In this document: positions 40,225-50,560 of the stretch, piece by piece | Numbering within the stretch: the first letter of the stretch is position 1 | Layout: the number at the start of each line of letters is the position of its first letter | Assembly (NCBI GenBank): GCA_037447655.1 | Contig: JBBHKE010002584.1 | Location: 1-52,785, forward strand | Direction: 5' to 3' | DNA: 52,785 nt | Origin: Zygnema cylindricum | Taxonomy: Eukaryota > Streptophyta > Zygnematophyceae > Zygnematales > Zygnemataceae | Made by a program: the position numbers and the translations under genes | Notes under the pieces: generated by a model | The model's database searches: none | Told to the model about the DNA's origin: nothing | What the model saw: the letters and a program-made list of their open reading frames with translations, nothing else

Positions 40225-41040
40225 TGTTGTCTTTTTGGAAAGCTTTCAGTCTCAGAGCAGCGCAGCAGCGCAGCTGCTATACGGAAGAGCAGCGCAGCTG
40301 CTATACAGCAGAGCTGCGCAGCAGCGCAGCAGCAGAGCAGCGCAGCAGCGAAGCTGCGACACAGACAGGACAAACGCAGCTGCGGTTACTTTCGATAAGA
40401 TCCGTACGGACAACGCAGCTGCTACTATCTTGGATATGATTCGGTGTAGGACAGCGCAGCCGCGGGTGATGTAAATGTGATCCGGTACGGGACAACGCAG
40501 TTGCGATTGATATGAATCTAGTCAACGGACGAGATTCATAAGAGTATCACAAGTGACTTAGCCGACAAGTATTTGTTCAAACACTTAATCTAGATTCTGA
40601 GTAATATTGACTGTACAATGATAGATTGGGTTGGCACGATCAAGGACACGTAGATCTTAGTAGGTGGGTTGATTTTGGACGTACCTCTCAGGTACACTGT
40701 TATCGACGGTAGAACAACGAAAGTATAAGACTTAGGACTTACATCATTTTTATGTATCCAGACTTCCAAGTAGTAAAACTGCATACAGTTTTTGGGAAAC
40801 TTCTGAGTATTATATCTTGAGTGTTGTCGGGTCAATTGTGCTGAAACTTTGGGAGTTGTCATTGTTTATGCTACTCTATATTTTGATAGAGTTTTGTGAG
40901 GTTTGGATACTTGTATAAAAATTGGTGAGCACTTAAGAACAGCTGGTTGGTAGGACTCTTGATAGCTTCTGAGAGTGTATCATGTCTACTTCTACTACTA
41001 CTGCTGCTCCTCCACCTGCACCGGTGGTTGTAGAACAACA
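40225..41040 (+). repeat. 3' LTR of A2
   Basis: 816 bp, TGTTGTCTTTTTGG...GTAGAACAACA after polypurine tract AAAGCTTTAGGGGAG (40,210-40,224). Minisatellite about 40,255-40,365, about 30 bp shorter than in the 5' LTR. Leader ATG 40,982 ([19 protein letters not shown]). Similarity to the 5' LTR is high outside the repeats, implying a relatively recent insertion. Confidence 0.92.
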
Positions 41041-41045
41041 GTTCT

Positions 41046-41978
41046 CCATGTAGAAACGCTGTATTTATGTCCATCTGGTGGACTTCCATGTCTTCTACAG
41101 CTTCCAGACTGAAAAGTATTCGGACCGAGGGAAATCTGACGACCGGAGCGAAGGTTTTTTCGTAGTCTATTCCCTCTTTCTGAGTAAAACCTTTCGCCAC
41201 TAACCGAGCCTTATACCGCTCAATTGTATTGTCCGGATTCAGTTTTAGTTGAAAACCCACATACATCCAATTGGTTTTCTATCGGGTGGACAGTCCACCA
41301 GCTCCCATGCATCAACCGCCATGATTGAAGTCATCTCTTCATTGATGGTTGTCTTCCACCGGTTTCTTTCCGGACAGTTCATTGCCTCTTCATATGTTTG
41401 AGGTTCATCCGGGTGAGATAGTTTAGTTACCTTTTTATTAACTTGTTTCTCTTGAAGCCTTTTGCTGCTTCTTCTCCCTCCCTCAAAATCTGCGGCTGGA
41501 ATAGATGGTTCTCGTGGATTCTTTCGATTCACCACGGCTTCTCCTCTGTCCCTCGAATCCATATCCGTTTCCACCACGTCTTCTGCTTGTGTCATTGGGG
41601 TTTCCAAGTTCAAGTGTTTCTCTGTCTGTTTTGAATCTGCAACGATATCATCTGAACCTGCACGAGTATCATCTTCTTGAAAACCCGGATAGTTAGGGAG
41701 ATGAAAGTCATCAGAATTGTCTGACTCAACTCTGATTCTGACTAGTTTTGAGGATTTATAGAGATCTACCGACTTCCCTTCATCCATAGCTACCAGATGT
41801 TTAACTAATATTATATCTTCTCTCTTTAGATCATATACTCTATACCCTTTTACATCCTCATCATATCCTAGCAAGTATCATGGTTTCCCTTTAGGATCTA
41901 GTTTCCAGTTTGATTTATCTGTATCTAAACTGAAGACTTTACTACCGAAAAAACCTTTAAATGAGATAGATCTGGTTT
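41046..41978 (-). pseudogene. B2 integrase C-terminus, linker and N-terminal RT
   Basis: Reading down: after a TGA (CGA to TGA relative to B1) at 41,979 come a frameshift near 41,950 and another TGA (41,875). The 41,874-41,245 frame then carries GYDEDVKGYRVYDLKRE, an acidic linker, [27 protein letters not shown] and MWVF. A one-base loss (41,250) precedes [33 protein letters not shown] and [13 protein letters not shown], ending at the A2 insertion. Confidence 0.85.
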
Positions 41979-44198
41979 TCAGCCGGTCCATTTCTCATAT
42001 GGAGTTTGGCCTTTCACCGCCCAAGTTAGAACTCTGTTTTTCAAATAATTTGCACGATTCATAGCTTCTACCCAAAATCTTTTTCCTATCGTTTTATCTG
42101 ACAAAATACTCCGTGCACTATCATTTAGTGTCCTATTCAATCTCTCGGCAACACCATTCTGTTCCGGGTTTTCTGGAATTGTCTTTTGATGTTGAACACC
42201 ATCCTCCCTTAAGAACTCTTCAAACTGATTGGAGGTATATTCTCCTCCATTGTCACTTCTTACTCTCTTTATTGAGGTCTCGTGAAGTTTCTCGACCCAT
42301 GCCTTATATTGTTTGAAATACTCCGGAGTTTCTGATTTATTTTTCAGAAAGTATACTCGGGAGTACCGGGACCAATCATCAGTAATGGTTAGCATAAATC
42401 TTTTGCCTCCGGGTGATGGCGCTCTCGCCGGTCCCCAAATGTCCGTGTGTACCAAATCAAGAACTTTTTCTCCTTTATAAGTTGCTTCCTTTGGGAATGG
42501 TAATCTGTGTGCTTTACCTTGAGCACACCCACTGCAATCACTCACATTATCATTTTCCCCAAAGCGTATTCCTTCAACTACTCCCAACTTTTTCATTTCT
42601 CTTAACTTTTCTAGATTCACATGCCCAAGTCTCTTATGCCACAACATAATATCATTGACACCAGCATAGTAAAGTTTGAGTTTTTCATTACTTAAAGCAA
42701 GCCTGAACATTCCTTGGCTACCTTTCTCAGCAGTGAAATACACATCTTCCTCAAAGCTAGCTGTAAAGACTCCTTTTCTGGTGCTAGTTTCAAATCCTTT
42801 ATCATCTAATACAGACGTAGAGATAAGATTCTTGTTTAACTCCGGAATAAACAATACATCGGAGAACGTAACTATTGAGGTTTTTCCCTCCACTACGACT
42901 TTCAGATCTACCGATCCTACATAAGTAGTGGTCACTACCCTCCCATCCCCATATTCAATCTCTACTGTAGGGATCTTTCTCAGCTTAGTAAACAGATGCT
43001 TATCTTTGCACATGTGCATAGATGCACCTGAATCCACAATCCAGCCTCCTTCACCTTTCAGTCCACCGAAAGCACATTTCTGCTTTCGTGGAATTTTGAC
43101 TTCTGTTTTTGCCTCCAACTCCTCATCCAAAAGAAGTTCGTCGTCCTCCTCATCGGATTCCTCCTCGAGTACCTGTGTGACAAGTGCCTTTTTCTTCCCT
43201 CGTGTTTGACCCCCGGTCTGCCCCTCCTTTATCCGAAGCTCGGTCAGTTTGGTGCATTCTGCCATGTAATGCCCGGGTTTCTTACAAAAGTGACAAAGCC
43301 CCTTTGGTCCCCTCGTTCCGGATTCATCGGATTGATTTTTCAGGTCTTCCCCTCCATGACTTCCAAGGGGTTTCCGTGAATCTTTGTTTCTCCAACTTGC
43401 TCCAGCCGCCAAGGCTTGTCCATTCTTAACTCCCCTTCGGATTTCGATTGTATTCTCTCGGACGAGAATCATACCAACTACTGAATTCCATACCCACCTG
43501 GATTTTGGTAGATCCTGTACCCGGTTTACAATGTTCTCATACTCATCGGGTAGTTTCATGAGTAAGCAATGTACCTTTGCCTTCTCGGTTTCTACTTTTC
43601 CGGCACACTCTAACTCCATGAAAAGTATAGCCAGCTCATTGCAGAAATCGAGCATTTTCTCTCCTTTGTGAAAGTATCCATCGATCCTTTGGTCTGCTAG
43701 CTTCTGTTCCTGAATAGTACAGCTACGGTACATCTCTATAAGCGCATCCCACAGACCGGATGCCCTTTCCACCTGTAAATGAGGACCAACGAGTCCTTGT
43801 GTGAGATGACGGAGGATAAAATGCTTGGCTACCATGTTGTTGTAGTCCCAGGTGTCGATATCATTCTCCTCATTCCTCGGAATAGGAGACATGAAAGCAG
43901 ATCCGGTTGCTATAGGTGTGGATTTCTCTTTTTCTTTCTCTTTTTCCATCACGATGCTTTCTCCGTCTTCTGATTCCTCTGATGACGGTGGATCTGGTTT
44001 CTTACCAAATCTACTTCCTCCAAACCTTGGAGGAATAACAGGACCAGATGGGCGCTTCACTCGCCCACTCACTATTCCCCAAAATCTTTTCTCACATAGG
44101 GCTCCCATCATCATACTCTCCCAATGGATGAACCCAGTCCCATTGAATATGGGCACCCTAGAGGGTGGGCCCATAACCTGCAACTCTGAGACCTCCAT
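41979..44198 (-). CDS. B2 Gag-NC-protease-integrase (739-codon open frame)
   Basis: The best Copia frame in the window. ATG 44,198 is in the LTR; residues 1-7 (MEVSELQ) are LTR-coded, and residues 8-10 (VMG) come from the PBS. Gag has FWGIVSGRVKRP, WDYNNMVAKHFILRHL, MLDFCNELAILFMELE and MKLPDEYENIVNRVQ. The zinc knuckle CHFCKKPGHYMAEC is near residues 300-313. The acidic linker is followed by protease WIVDSGASMHMC (near 385-396). The integrase zinc module [18 protein letters not shown] is at about 515-560. The catalytic core has TITDDWSRY (about 606), RSDNGGEYT (about 650) and PEQNGVAERLNR (about 683). It ends YEKWTG then TGA. Gag, protease and the integrase core look intact. Confidence 0.93.
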   Translation of the reverse strand: MEVSELQVMGPPSRVPIFNGTGFIHWESMMMGALCEKRFWGIVSGRVKRPSGPVIPPRFGGSRFGKKPDPPSSEESEDGESIVMEKEKEKEKSTPIATGSAFMSPIPRNEENDIDTWDYNNMVAKHFILRHLTQGLVGPHLQVERASGLWDALIEMYRSCTIQEQKLADQRIDGYFHKGEKMLDFCNELAILFMELECAGKVETEKAKVHCLLMKLPDEYENIVNRVQDLPKSRWVWNSVVGMILVRENTIEIRRGVKNGQALAAGASWRNKDSRKPLGSHGGEDLKNQSDESGTRGPKGLCHFCKKPGHYMAECTKLTELRIKEGQTGGQTRGKKKALVTQVLEEESDEEDDELLLDEELEAKTEVKIPRKQKCAFGGLKGEGGWIVDSGASMHMCKDKHLFTKLRKIPTVEIEYGDGRVVTTTYVGSVDLKVVVEGKTSIVTFSDVLFIPELNKNLISTSVLDDKGFETSTRKGVFTASFEEDVYFTAEKGSQGMFRLALSNEKLKLYYAGVNDIMLWHKRLGHVNLEKLREMKKLGVVEGIRFGENDNVSDCSGCAQGKAHRLPFPKEATYKGEKVLDLVHTDIWGPARAPSPGGKRFMLTITDDWSRYSRVYFLKNKSETPEYFKQYKAWVEKLHETSIKRVRSDNGGEYTSNQFEEFLREDGVQHQKTIPENPEQNGVAERLNRTLNDSARSILSDKTIGKRFWVEAMNRANYLKNRVLTWAVKGQTPYEKWTG
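44164..44178 (-). other. Primer-binding site of B2
   Basis: On the - strand GGTTATGGGCCCACC directly follows the LTR's CA: 15 of 15 to the complement of the plant initiator tRNA-Met anticodon arm (recalled). It is translated as part of Gag (V-M-G-P). Confidence 0.75.
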
Positions 44199-44400
44199 AG
44201 GTACTCATAGTAGGCAGCTTGCTAGAAGCCTCTAGTATAACCTCAGTTCTTTAAGCTTTGTCTGAATATTACTGACACCCTGACTGAATACAGACTAACC
44301 TGACTGCAACCTTTGGAAGGAATGACTCCCCTGAGTCTGCAACAAAAAGGATCCTTGAATTTGCTCCCCTGAGTAGTTAATTATCAACGGTCAAAGATGA

Positions 44401-44410
44401 CCCTTTTATA
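44401..44410 (-). promoter_or_regulatory. TATA box of B2 LTR
   Basis: CCCTTTTATA, i.e. TATAAAAGGG on the element strand. About 79 bp downstream of the GTAC cluster and 200 bp upstream of the Gag ATG (44,198), so the leader ATG is transcribed. Confidence 0.6.
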
Positions 44411-44488
44411 CAAAAGCTCTCTGAGAGAGAGGCGGCTACCTCTAATTTTCTAAGTCCTAAACCCCTCTCTAAATCCTCTCTTACTGAT

Positions 44489-44563
44489 GTACAGAACCAA
44501 TCAATTAAGTGTACAGTACAAAAAGGTACTTGGTCTGAAGTACTTTCTGTACGGCCATTGTAC
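44489..44563 (-). promoter_or_regulatory. GTAC cluster and CCAAT box in B2 LTR
   Basis: Seven GTAC tetramers in 75 bp (44,489, 44,511, 44,516, 44,526, 44,540, 44,549, 44,560) with an adjacent CCAATCAAT. Same arrangement as in C and E. Confidence 0.45.
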
Positions 44564-44927
44564 GATATGGCCAGAAAGACGACGCCTGCCATATCCGGGT
44601 TCGCCATTATATGTCCCGGAGATGCCGTCATCCAATGTCATGCTGCCACGTGTCACCCGTTGTGGTTATGACCGAAAACCGCCAAATCGACCATTCCGCG
44701 ATGCCGGCTTCTTTCTCCGTCGTTAGATTAATGTCGGCCTTAATTTATAGTCGTTAAAAATACAAGTAGTATTTTTCCGGTGTAATTCTATTTTAATTGT
44801 GTCTGTGTGATTGTGGTCCGTTTGTCAGTAAATCAAACTTCTCTTTTTCGTCATCTTTAAGTTGCTATCGTACCCTATATACTTCAGCACTGGACTTAGA
44901 CTACAGGGTAAAACTAACGGCTACTTT

Positions 44928-44966
44928 GACGGATGGTAGGTACCAGGATCAAATCCTGGGTCCGTC
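44928..44966 (-). promoter_or_regulatory. Conserved LTR stem-loop (B version)
   Basis: As written on the + strand: GACGGA (44,928) pairs with TCCGTC (44,961-44,966), with inner CCAGGATCAAATCCTGG, a 5-bp stem and 7-nt loop that looks like a tRNA T-arm on this (antisense) strand. Conserved in all B LTRs with scattered substitutions. Confidence 0.6.
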
Positions 44967-45170
44967 AATCCTTTTGGTAAGTTTACCGAGCATCTGCCTT
45001 CTGACTCTAGAAGGAGCATAGGCAGCCATGGCTCTAGCGTCCTCTCCAGCCTTCAGTGACTACGACAAGTATGGGGGCTAGAGAGAGAAGCGAGAAGGAG
45101 GCTGCCTCTGCTTTTTCGTGCTCTTATTTAAATCTTTTAACTAACCTAGAAAATGCCTTTTATTTCAACA

Positions 45171-45892
45171 ATAGTCTATGACCGGAGTCAAGATATATAG
45201 GGTACAATAACTACTTAAACACATACAAGTTTGGAATTTCATTTAACAGAATGAACGGATTAGTAGAACATAGAATTGGTTTTGTATAGTACGCATTAAA
45301 GTACCGAACGAAACAAATATATCGCACATTTGTTTCGGTGGACAAGGTTAAAAGCCGGTTCTAATCGGACGGCCACGATATGAGCCGATATCACGGAGCG
45401 GACTTTTTGGCGGTTTTCGATCGCCACCACACCAAGGCACACGTTGCAAGATCTCATTTGCTTGCGACATCTACGAAGAATTTTAGAGCGAGTCAGGATG
45501 TGGCACGCGTCACCTCTTTGGCCATGCCGTACAATGGCCGTAAAAAAAGTACTTTGACACCAGTACCTTAATGTACTACACACTGTTTTGATTGGTGTTG
45601 TACGCTAGTAGTAGAAGGATTAGAGCGGTATTTTAGACTTAGTAAAATCCGAGGTAGGCAACCTTTCTCCCATAATGTTTCTGTACAAATAGGTTATCTT
45701 TGACACTTTAAATTCAGAGATTTTTTTTGCAATCGACTCAAGAGGGTCTTCTCTTCACAAGGGTGAAGGTGGTCAGAGGTTTTTTCTGCCAGGGCGATAG
45801 TTATTCTTGCTGAAGCACAAAGGGGTGAGGGTTATCTTAGGGATTCGTGTGAGCTGCCTTCTCTAAGGACCAATGGAGGTCTTACAGTTGCA
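45171..45892 (+). repeat. F/D LTR, right part
   Basis: Continues the LTR interrupted by B2 and ends ATGGAGGTCTTACAGTTGCA. TATA region degraded (GTACAAATAGG near 45,684). Leader ATG 45,873, MEVLQLQ. Total LTR length with 31,269-31,548 is about 1,002 bp. It is both the 3' LTR of F and the 5' LTR of D. Confidence 0.75.
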
Positions 45893-46531
45893 AATGGGTG
45901 TAGTTGACGGAATACATTTTGGAGATAATGAGACCTTAAATGATTGTAGTGGATTTGCTCAAGGCAAGGCCCACAGATTGCCATTCCCAAAAACCGCAAC
46001 ATATAAGGGTGAAAAGGTCTTAGATTTGATTCATATTGACATATGGGAACTGGCCAAAGAGCCATCAGTTGGAGGTAAGAGATTTATGCTTACTATTACT
46101 GATGATTGGTCTAGATACTTCAGTGGAAAAACAATTATGAGGCTTTGGCTTATATTAAAGAGTATAAAACATGGTGTGAGAAGCTTTTCGACACACCTAT
46201 AAAGAGAGTGAATAGTGATAATGGGGGGGAATACACTTCTAATGAGTTTGAGGATTTTTTGAAAGAGGAATGGATTCAACACCAAGAGACTGGTCCAAAA
46301 AACCCAAAGCAAAACAGTGTAGCTGAGAGACTAAATCGGGCATTAAGTGATAGTGCCCGTAATATGTTTTCAGATAAAAAGATAAGAAAATGTTTTAAGG
46401 CAGAAGCTATGAATTGTGCTAACTATCTCAAAAATATAGTCCTTACCTCGGTAGTAAAAGGACAAATACCTTATGAAATATGGAATGGGAGAAAACCTAA
46501 TATATCACACTTAAAGGTGTTCCGAAGTTAA
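45873..46531 (+). pseudogene. Element D: LTR leader fused to integrase
   Basis: The LTR-coded MEVLQLQ reads straight into MGVVDGIHFGDNETLND, CSGFAQGKAHRLPF and the core TITDDWSRYF. A frameshift near 46,125 follows, then [31 protein letters not shown] (E present), CFKAEAMNCANYLKN and GRKPNISHLKVF. The PBS, Gag, NC, protease and first half of the zinc module are missing: the LTR end joins integrase directly. The Cys of the second CXXC is Phe (CSGF), so it is inactive. Confidence 0.82.
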
Positions 46532-46575
46532 GTGTTTAGTCTAAACACAGAAAAACTGATCCGAAGTTAGATGCA

Positions 46576-47025
46576 ATGGGAAAGCCGAAATACCTACTTG
46601 GGTATGATAAAATTGTAAAAGGATATAGATTTTATGATCTCAGAAGGGGAGATATCATTATAGTAAAACACTTCGTAGTCATGGATGAAAGAAAGTCTAT
46701 AGATCCCTTTAAATACACTAAACTGGTTAGAATTAGAATTGAATCTAAAATTGAGTTGGATTCAGATTTTTCTAACCGAACTCCGGTTCAGCTTGACATT
46801 GCGAATGAAGAGAAATATCCTAGGGAGAGTGACCCTTTCTTGGAGTCACAGCTTTCGATTCAAACTGAGGAAGAAAACGAGGAAAGACTGGAAATGGATG
46901 ATGAACGTCCAGAGATGGACTCCACCGATACGGGAGAAGATAAAAACGTTCGGAGATATCCGAGATTACCCTCCATTCCAGAATCGGAGTTTGAAGGAGG
47001 AAGGAGAAGCAGCAAGAGAATTTAA
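46576..47025 (+). pseudogene. Element D integrase C-terminus and acidic linker
   Basis: MGKPKYLLGYDKIVKGYRF, YDLRRGDIIIVKHFVVMDE, then a Glu/Asp-rich linker, ENEERLEMDDERPEMD, and FEGGRRSSKRI ending in TAA. Same arrangement as the B linker. Confidence 0.8.
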
Positions 47026-47039
47026 AAGAGACAACTGAA

Positions 47040-48628
47040 CAACAACGTAACTAAGGTGTCACATTTGAGCGAACCCCATACTTACTCGGAAACAATTAAT
47101 AGTCCGAAACTTAGAAGATGGATGAGAACCAGAAATGATGAGATGGGATTCATTATGGAAGCAAACACCTGTGAGCAGGTGGATTGTCCTCCGGACAATA
47201 AGCTGATATGATGCAAGTGGGTATTTAAGTTGAAGCTCAGTTCCGATAACACTATCGCGCGACACAAGGCCAGATTAGTGGCAAAGGGATTCACACAGAA
47301 GGAGAGAATCGATTATGAGGAGACCTTCGCTCCACTTGTTAGATTTCCCTCCGTCACGATTCTACTCAGTTTAGCAGCAACAGAAGACTTGGAAGCGCAC
47401 CAGATGGACATCAAAACCGCTTTCTTACACGGAGAACTAGAAGAAGAGATCTTTATGCGACTGCCGAAAATATTAGTGGAGAAAGGAGAAAAAAGTAATG
47501 TGTGCAAATTGATAAAGTCTCTTTATGGACTAAAGCAAGCTCCACGCCAATGGACCATAGAGGTGGACGATTTTTTGACGAGTTTGGGATACATCCGAAG
47601 CAGCTCGGATCATTCCATCTATCTATTTGCAGACGATGAAGGTATAAATTTTCATTGCCATCTATGGTGATGATTTGCTTGTTTTGAGTAAATCATTAGA
47701 GAAAATTAGAGGATTAACAAAGGATCTAAAGAGTAGATTTGAGGTAAAGTATATTTTGCCAAATTAGATGGAGAGGGATAAAGAGAAGAAAACAATTAGA
47801 CTAACTCAAAAATGAGCAATAGGAAATATGCTTGAAAAATTTCAAATGGATAAAGCAAATAGTTGTACGACTCCAATGGACTTAAAGAAAGAAAATGAGG
47901 GGAATTCAAAAGATGGAGTCTTAATCTTCGATAATGAGTTAGAACGTTAGGAAAGCGAGTTTATGCAAACTACTTCAAACAGAGAAATTGTCGGTGGTAT
48001 GATCTATATTATGAATTGTATTCGTCCTAATATAGCAGCAACTTTAAGGATATTAAGTAGGAGTTTGAATGATCCTAGGAAGAAAAATTGGGAAGCGGCC
48101 AAAAGGGTCATGCGATACTTGATAGGAACGACAGATCTGTGGTTGCATTTGGGAGGGGATAATACTGACATCACCACTTGGAGTGATGCCAATTATGGGG
48201 ACGCTTCGATGAGGAGGTGTACTTCTAGGTATGTGTTGTATGTTGGGAATGGAGCTTGCTGTTCGAGCAACAAGCAACAAAAGGTGATTGCTCTGTCCAC
48301 CATAGAGGCTGAGTATATGGCATTTTGTTCGGCTATGGAAGAATTAATGTGGGTGAAATCTTTGCTTCAAGGGTTTCGATAAATGAAAAGTAGAGTGCAA
48401 AAGATAGTTTTTGATAAGCAAGTTCCGATTGCAATTGCAACAAACCTTAAGCATCACTTTAAAGCAAAGCATATAGATATTCATTTGAGCTTTGTTAGAG
48501 AGAAGGTTGAGAATAAAATAATTAATTTGGAATACAGACCAGATGGAAAAATGGTAGCAGATATGATGACTAAGCCAGTTCCTTCTCCCAGATTGATATT
48601 TTGTAGGGAGAAGTGTGGACTGAAGTAA
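47040..48628 (+). pseudogene. Element D RT and RNase H
   Basis: RT: CEQVDCPPDNKLI, a [76 protein letters not shown] one-base change near 47,655 then gives IYGDDLLVLSKS (YGDD in place of YVDD). Further stops lie near 47,760-47,950. RNase H: TWSDANYGDASMRRCTS, STIEAEYMAFCSAMEELMW, a TAA, then AKHIDIHLSFVREKVENK and MVADMMTKPVPSPRLIF to TAA (48,626). Old and degenerate. Confidence 0.83.
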
Positions 48629-48653
48629 AAGATAGACTAGTAAACACGGGGAA

Positions 48654-49558
48654 TGTTGAAAAATGGTAGTTTGTATTCTATCCCTTTAGTTAGTCTATTG
48701 TCATTCTACAGTTCTCATACTTGTCGTAGTCATTGAGAAATGGAAGGCAGCCATGGCTGCCTCAGGCAAATAAAAAGACAAGCAGAAGACAGAGCCCTTG
48801 CAAAAGATACCCTGTTAGGAATAGGAATTCATCTTGTGACCTTTTGGATAACTGTCATACGGATTAACTGTCCACTTTATCCAATAGGTCTTGATGACGC
48901 GTTACGTACATCGTATGTGATAAATATTTAAATACTGACGGGACGACACATTTCCATTTAGCGGATTACGGAACAAAATGAACATGAAATATACAGTACC
49001 ACGATATAAACGAAACGAAATTTTCTTTCAACGGATGAAATCAAATATCGTTCGCGATTGACGGCTCACAGAGGAGCTGGAATTCCGGATTGGACATTTG
49101 GCGGTGTGCAACCCAATGTCGGCGTACGACACGAGGCAAGATATGTTTGGACATCGGATACTACATGGGAGCAACTACGGCTTAATAACTAACACGCGAA
49201 ACGGAGCGGCCATGCCACACTATGGTCGTACAAAAAGTAAAAAGGTACCTGTACCTTCTTGTACCTTCCAATCATTTGATTGTTTAGTGTACACTAATAG
49301 TAGGTTTTGAGAGGGAACTTACGACTTACGAAAAATTAAGGTTGCCGCCTCTCTCCTAGAGTGCAACTTAATGCTCAAGTGGGTAATTTCAGTAATTGTT
49401 TTTGTTGCGGACTCAGGAGAGTCTAGGTTACACAAAGATGAGGTCAGTCAGAGTTTTTGCGTGCCAGGATGGCACTTATTCATTGATAAAGTCAAAAGTG
49501 CAAATATTATCCTAGAGGCTTCATATAAGTTGGACATTATGTGGACCAATGGAGGTCA
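48654..49558 (+). repeat. 3' LTR of D
   Basis: Starts TGTTGAAAAATGG after a degraded polypurine tract (ACACGGGGAA). Contains LTR-family blocks: CTTGTCGTAGTCATTGAG, a GTAC-rich stretch (about 49,207-49,265), TTTGTTGCGGACTCAGGAGAG and GACCAATGGAGGTCA. It stops about 12 bp short of the end seen in the 5' LTR, or ends at CA 49,558. No TSD can be assigned. Confidence 0.72.
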
Positions 49559-49839
49559 CCTAATTATATTCCTCGCCTCCCTCTTTCCTCTCCTCCCTCA
49601 CTTCTCCCTCTCTTTCAAAAAAAATTCTTTTATACTTTACTTGTATGCTTATTTGGTTCCAAATGTAGAAGGGATAATGTGTACGTCACATTGGAAATAC
49701 GACAAAAAAAAATCGATAAACAAATTAGCAACCACAAAAAAAATATAAAGTCCAAAACAAAACAAACAAATAAATCACAATAAAAAGAAAGATACAAAAA
49801 CAAAAAAAACTAGATTGAAAAAAGTCTACAAAGGCTAGG
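49559..49839. other. Right flank of D, AT-rich
   Basis: A pyrimidine-rich block (49,565-49,615) is followed by A-rich sequence. No gene recognised. Confidence 0.4.
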
Positions 49840-50560
49840 AAAGAGGAGTAGGATAGAGTGAAAGTGAGGGGGCAACATTTGAAGGGAAGGGGGGGAAGGG
49901 AGGGACATTAAGAGGGGCGCGATAGGCTTCTTTATGGGGAGGAGGGGAAGGGATAAAAATATAGAAGAGAGAGAGATTCACGGATTAGGAGAGGCAGATT
50001 GAGAGGGAGAGAGGCAAGGGTAGAGAGATAGAAGAGGAGGGGGAAAAGGGAAGGGAGATCAAAAGTAAAAGAGGGAGGCATATTTAGACTGAGCAGGATT
50101 GGCTCCGTGAGAGGTGAGAATGAGGGAAAGAAGACAGAGAAGAGGGATAAAAATATACGAGGAGAGCGAGATTAACAAATAGGGAGAGGCACACTGAGAG
50201 GGAGAGAGAGGGAGAGGAGGAAAAAAGAAAGGGCGGCAGAGGTAGGAAGAGAGGAGGAGGGGGAGGGGGAGGTGGAGCAAACCTATGGCGAGATGGGGAG
50301 GCGAGGGAATATGGCGAGGAGAGCGACACGCAAACCGGGAGAGGGAGCGTTTTTCACCATAGATTTAGGGAGATATGGGGGAGACATGGTGGGTGGAGGA
50401 ACAAATGGCAGGTCGATAGGGAGGAAAGAGAGCTTAGTGAGAGGTAAGAATGAGATGACAAATTTGTCAGAGAAAAAAATAGATGTATAAATCGATACGT
50501 AGAGGCATACTGAAAGAGTGAGAGGGAGGGTGAGAAATATTGATGGCGTGAGAAAGGGAA
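49840..50560 (+). repeat. Purine-rich tract with a degenerate repeated box
   Basis: About 720 bp, overwhelmingly A and G on the + strand. A box of about 60 bp, GAGAGAGATT..., GGAGAGGCAGATTGAGAGGG, appears near 49,955-50,020 and again near 50,147-50,217, with a weaker third near 50,474-50,535. GGAGGCATATTTAGACTGAG near 50,073 is a related fragment. Mirror-like polypurine runs could form triplex DNA. No convincing ORF. Confidence 0.65.

Larger units (their letters stand above)
35132..41040 (+). mobile_element. Copia element A2, full length, TSD gttct
   Basis: 5,909 bp: 5' LTR 35,132-35,978, PBS 35,979-35,990, Gag, NC, PR, IN, RT, RH, polypurine tract 40,210-40,224, 3' LTR 40,225-41,040. Flanked by gttct (35,127-35,131 and 41,041-41,045), with B2 RT codons continuing on both sides. 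It is the best-preserved A copy: integrase is one 511-codon frame. It is younger than B2, and its LTR interior still shows the GCAGC repeats. Confidence 0.93.
31549..45170 (-). mobile_element. Full-length Copia element B2 with two nested insertions
   Basis: Two LTRs (31,549-32,541 and 44,179-45,170) bound a B element inserted in the F/D LTR. Flanking 5-mers are ataat (31,544-31,548) and atagt (45,171-45,175), a TSD with one later change. Within it, a solo C LTR (33,003-34,349) sits in the RNase H/RT region and an A2 element (35,132-41,040) in RT. Without them B2 is about 6.4 kb. Gag to integrase is one intact 739-codon frame; RT and beyond carry frameshifts. Confidence 0.92.
44179..45170 (-). 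repeat. 5' LTR of B2
   Basis: 992 bp. TATAAAAGGG (reverse, 44,401-44,410), GTAC cluster 44,489-44,563, CCAAT (44,496-44,501 region), stem-loop 44,928-44,966. Right end TTTCAACA followed by ATAGT. Confidence 0.93.

Noticed and set aside
44928-44966. A genuine tRNA gene in the B LTR
   Set aside because: The T-arm and acceptor-like stem are there, but no D-arm, anticodon arm or A box is found; only about 9 nt separate the acceptor 5' strand from the T-arm.
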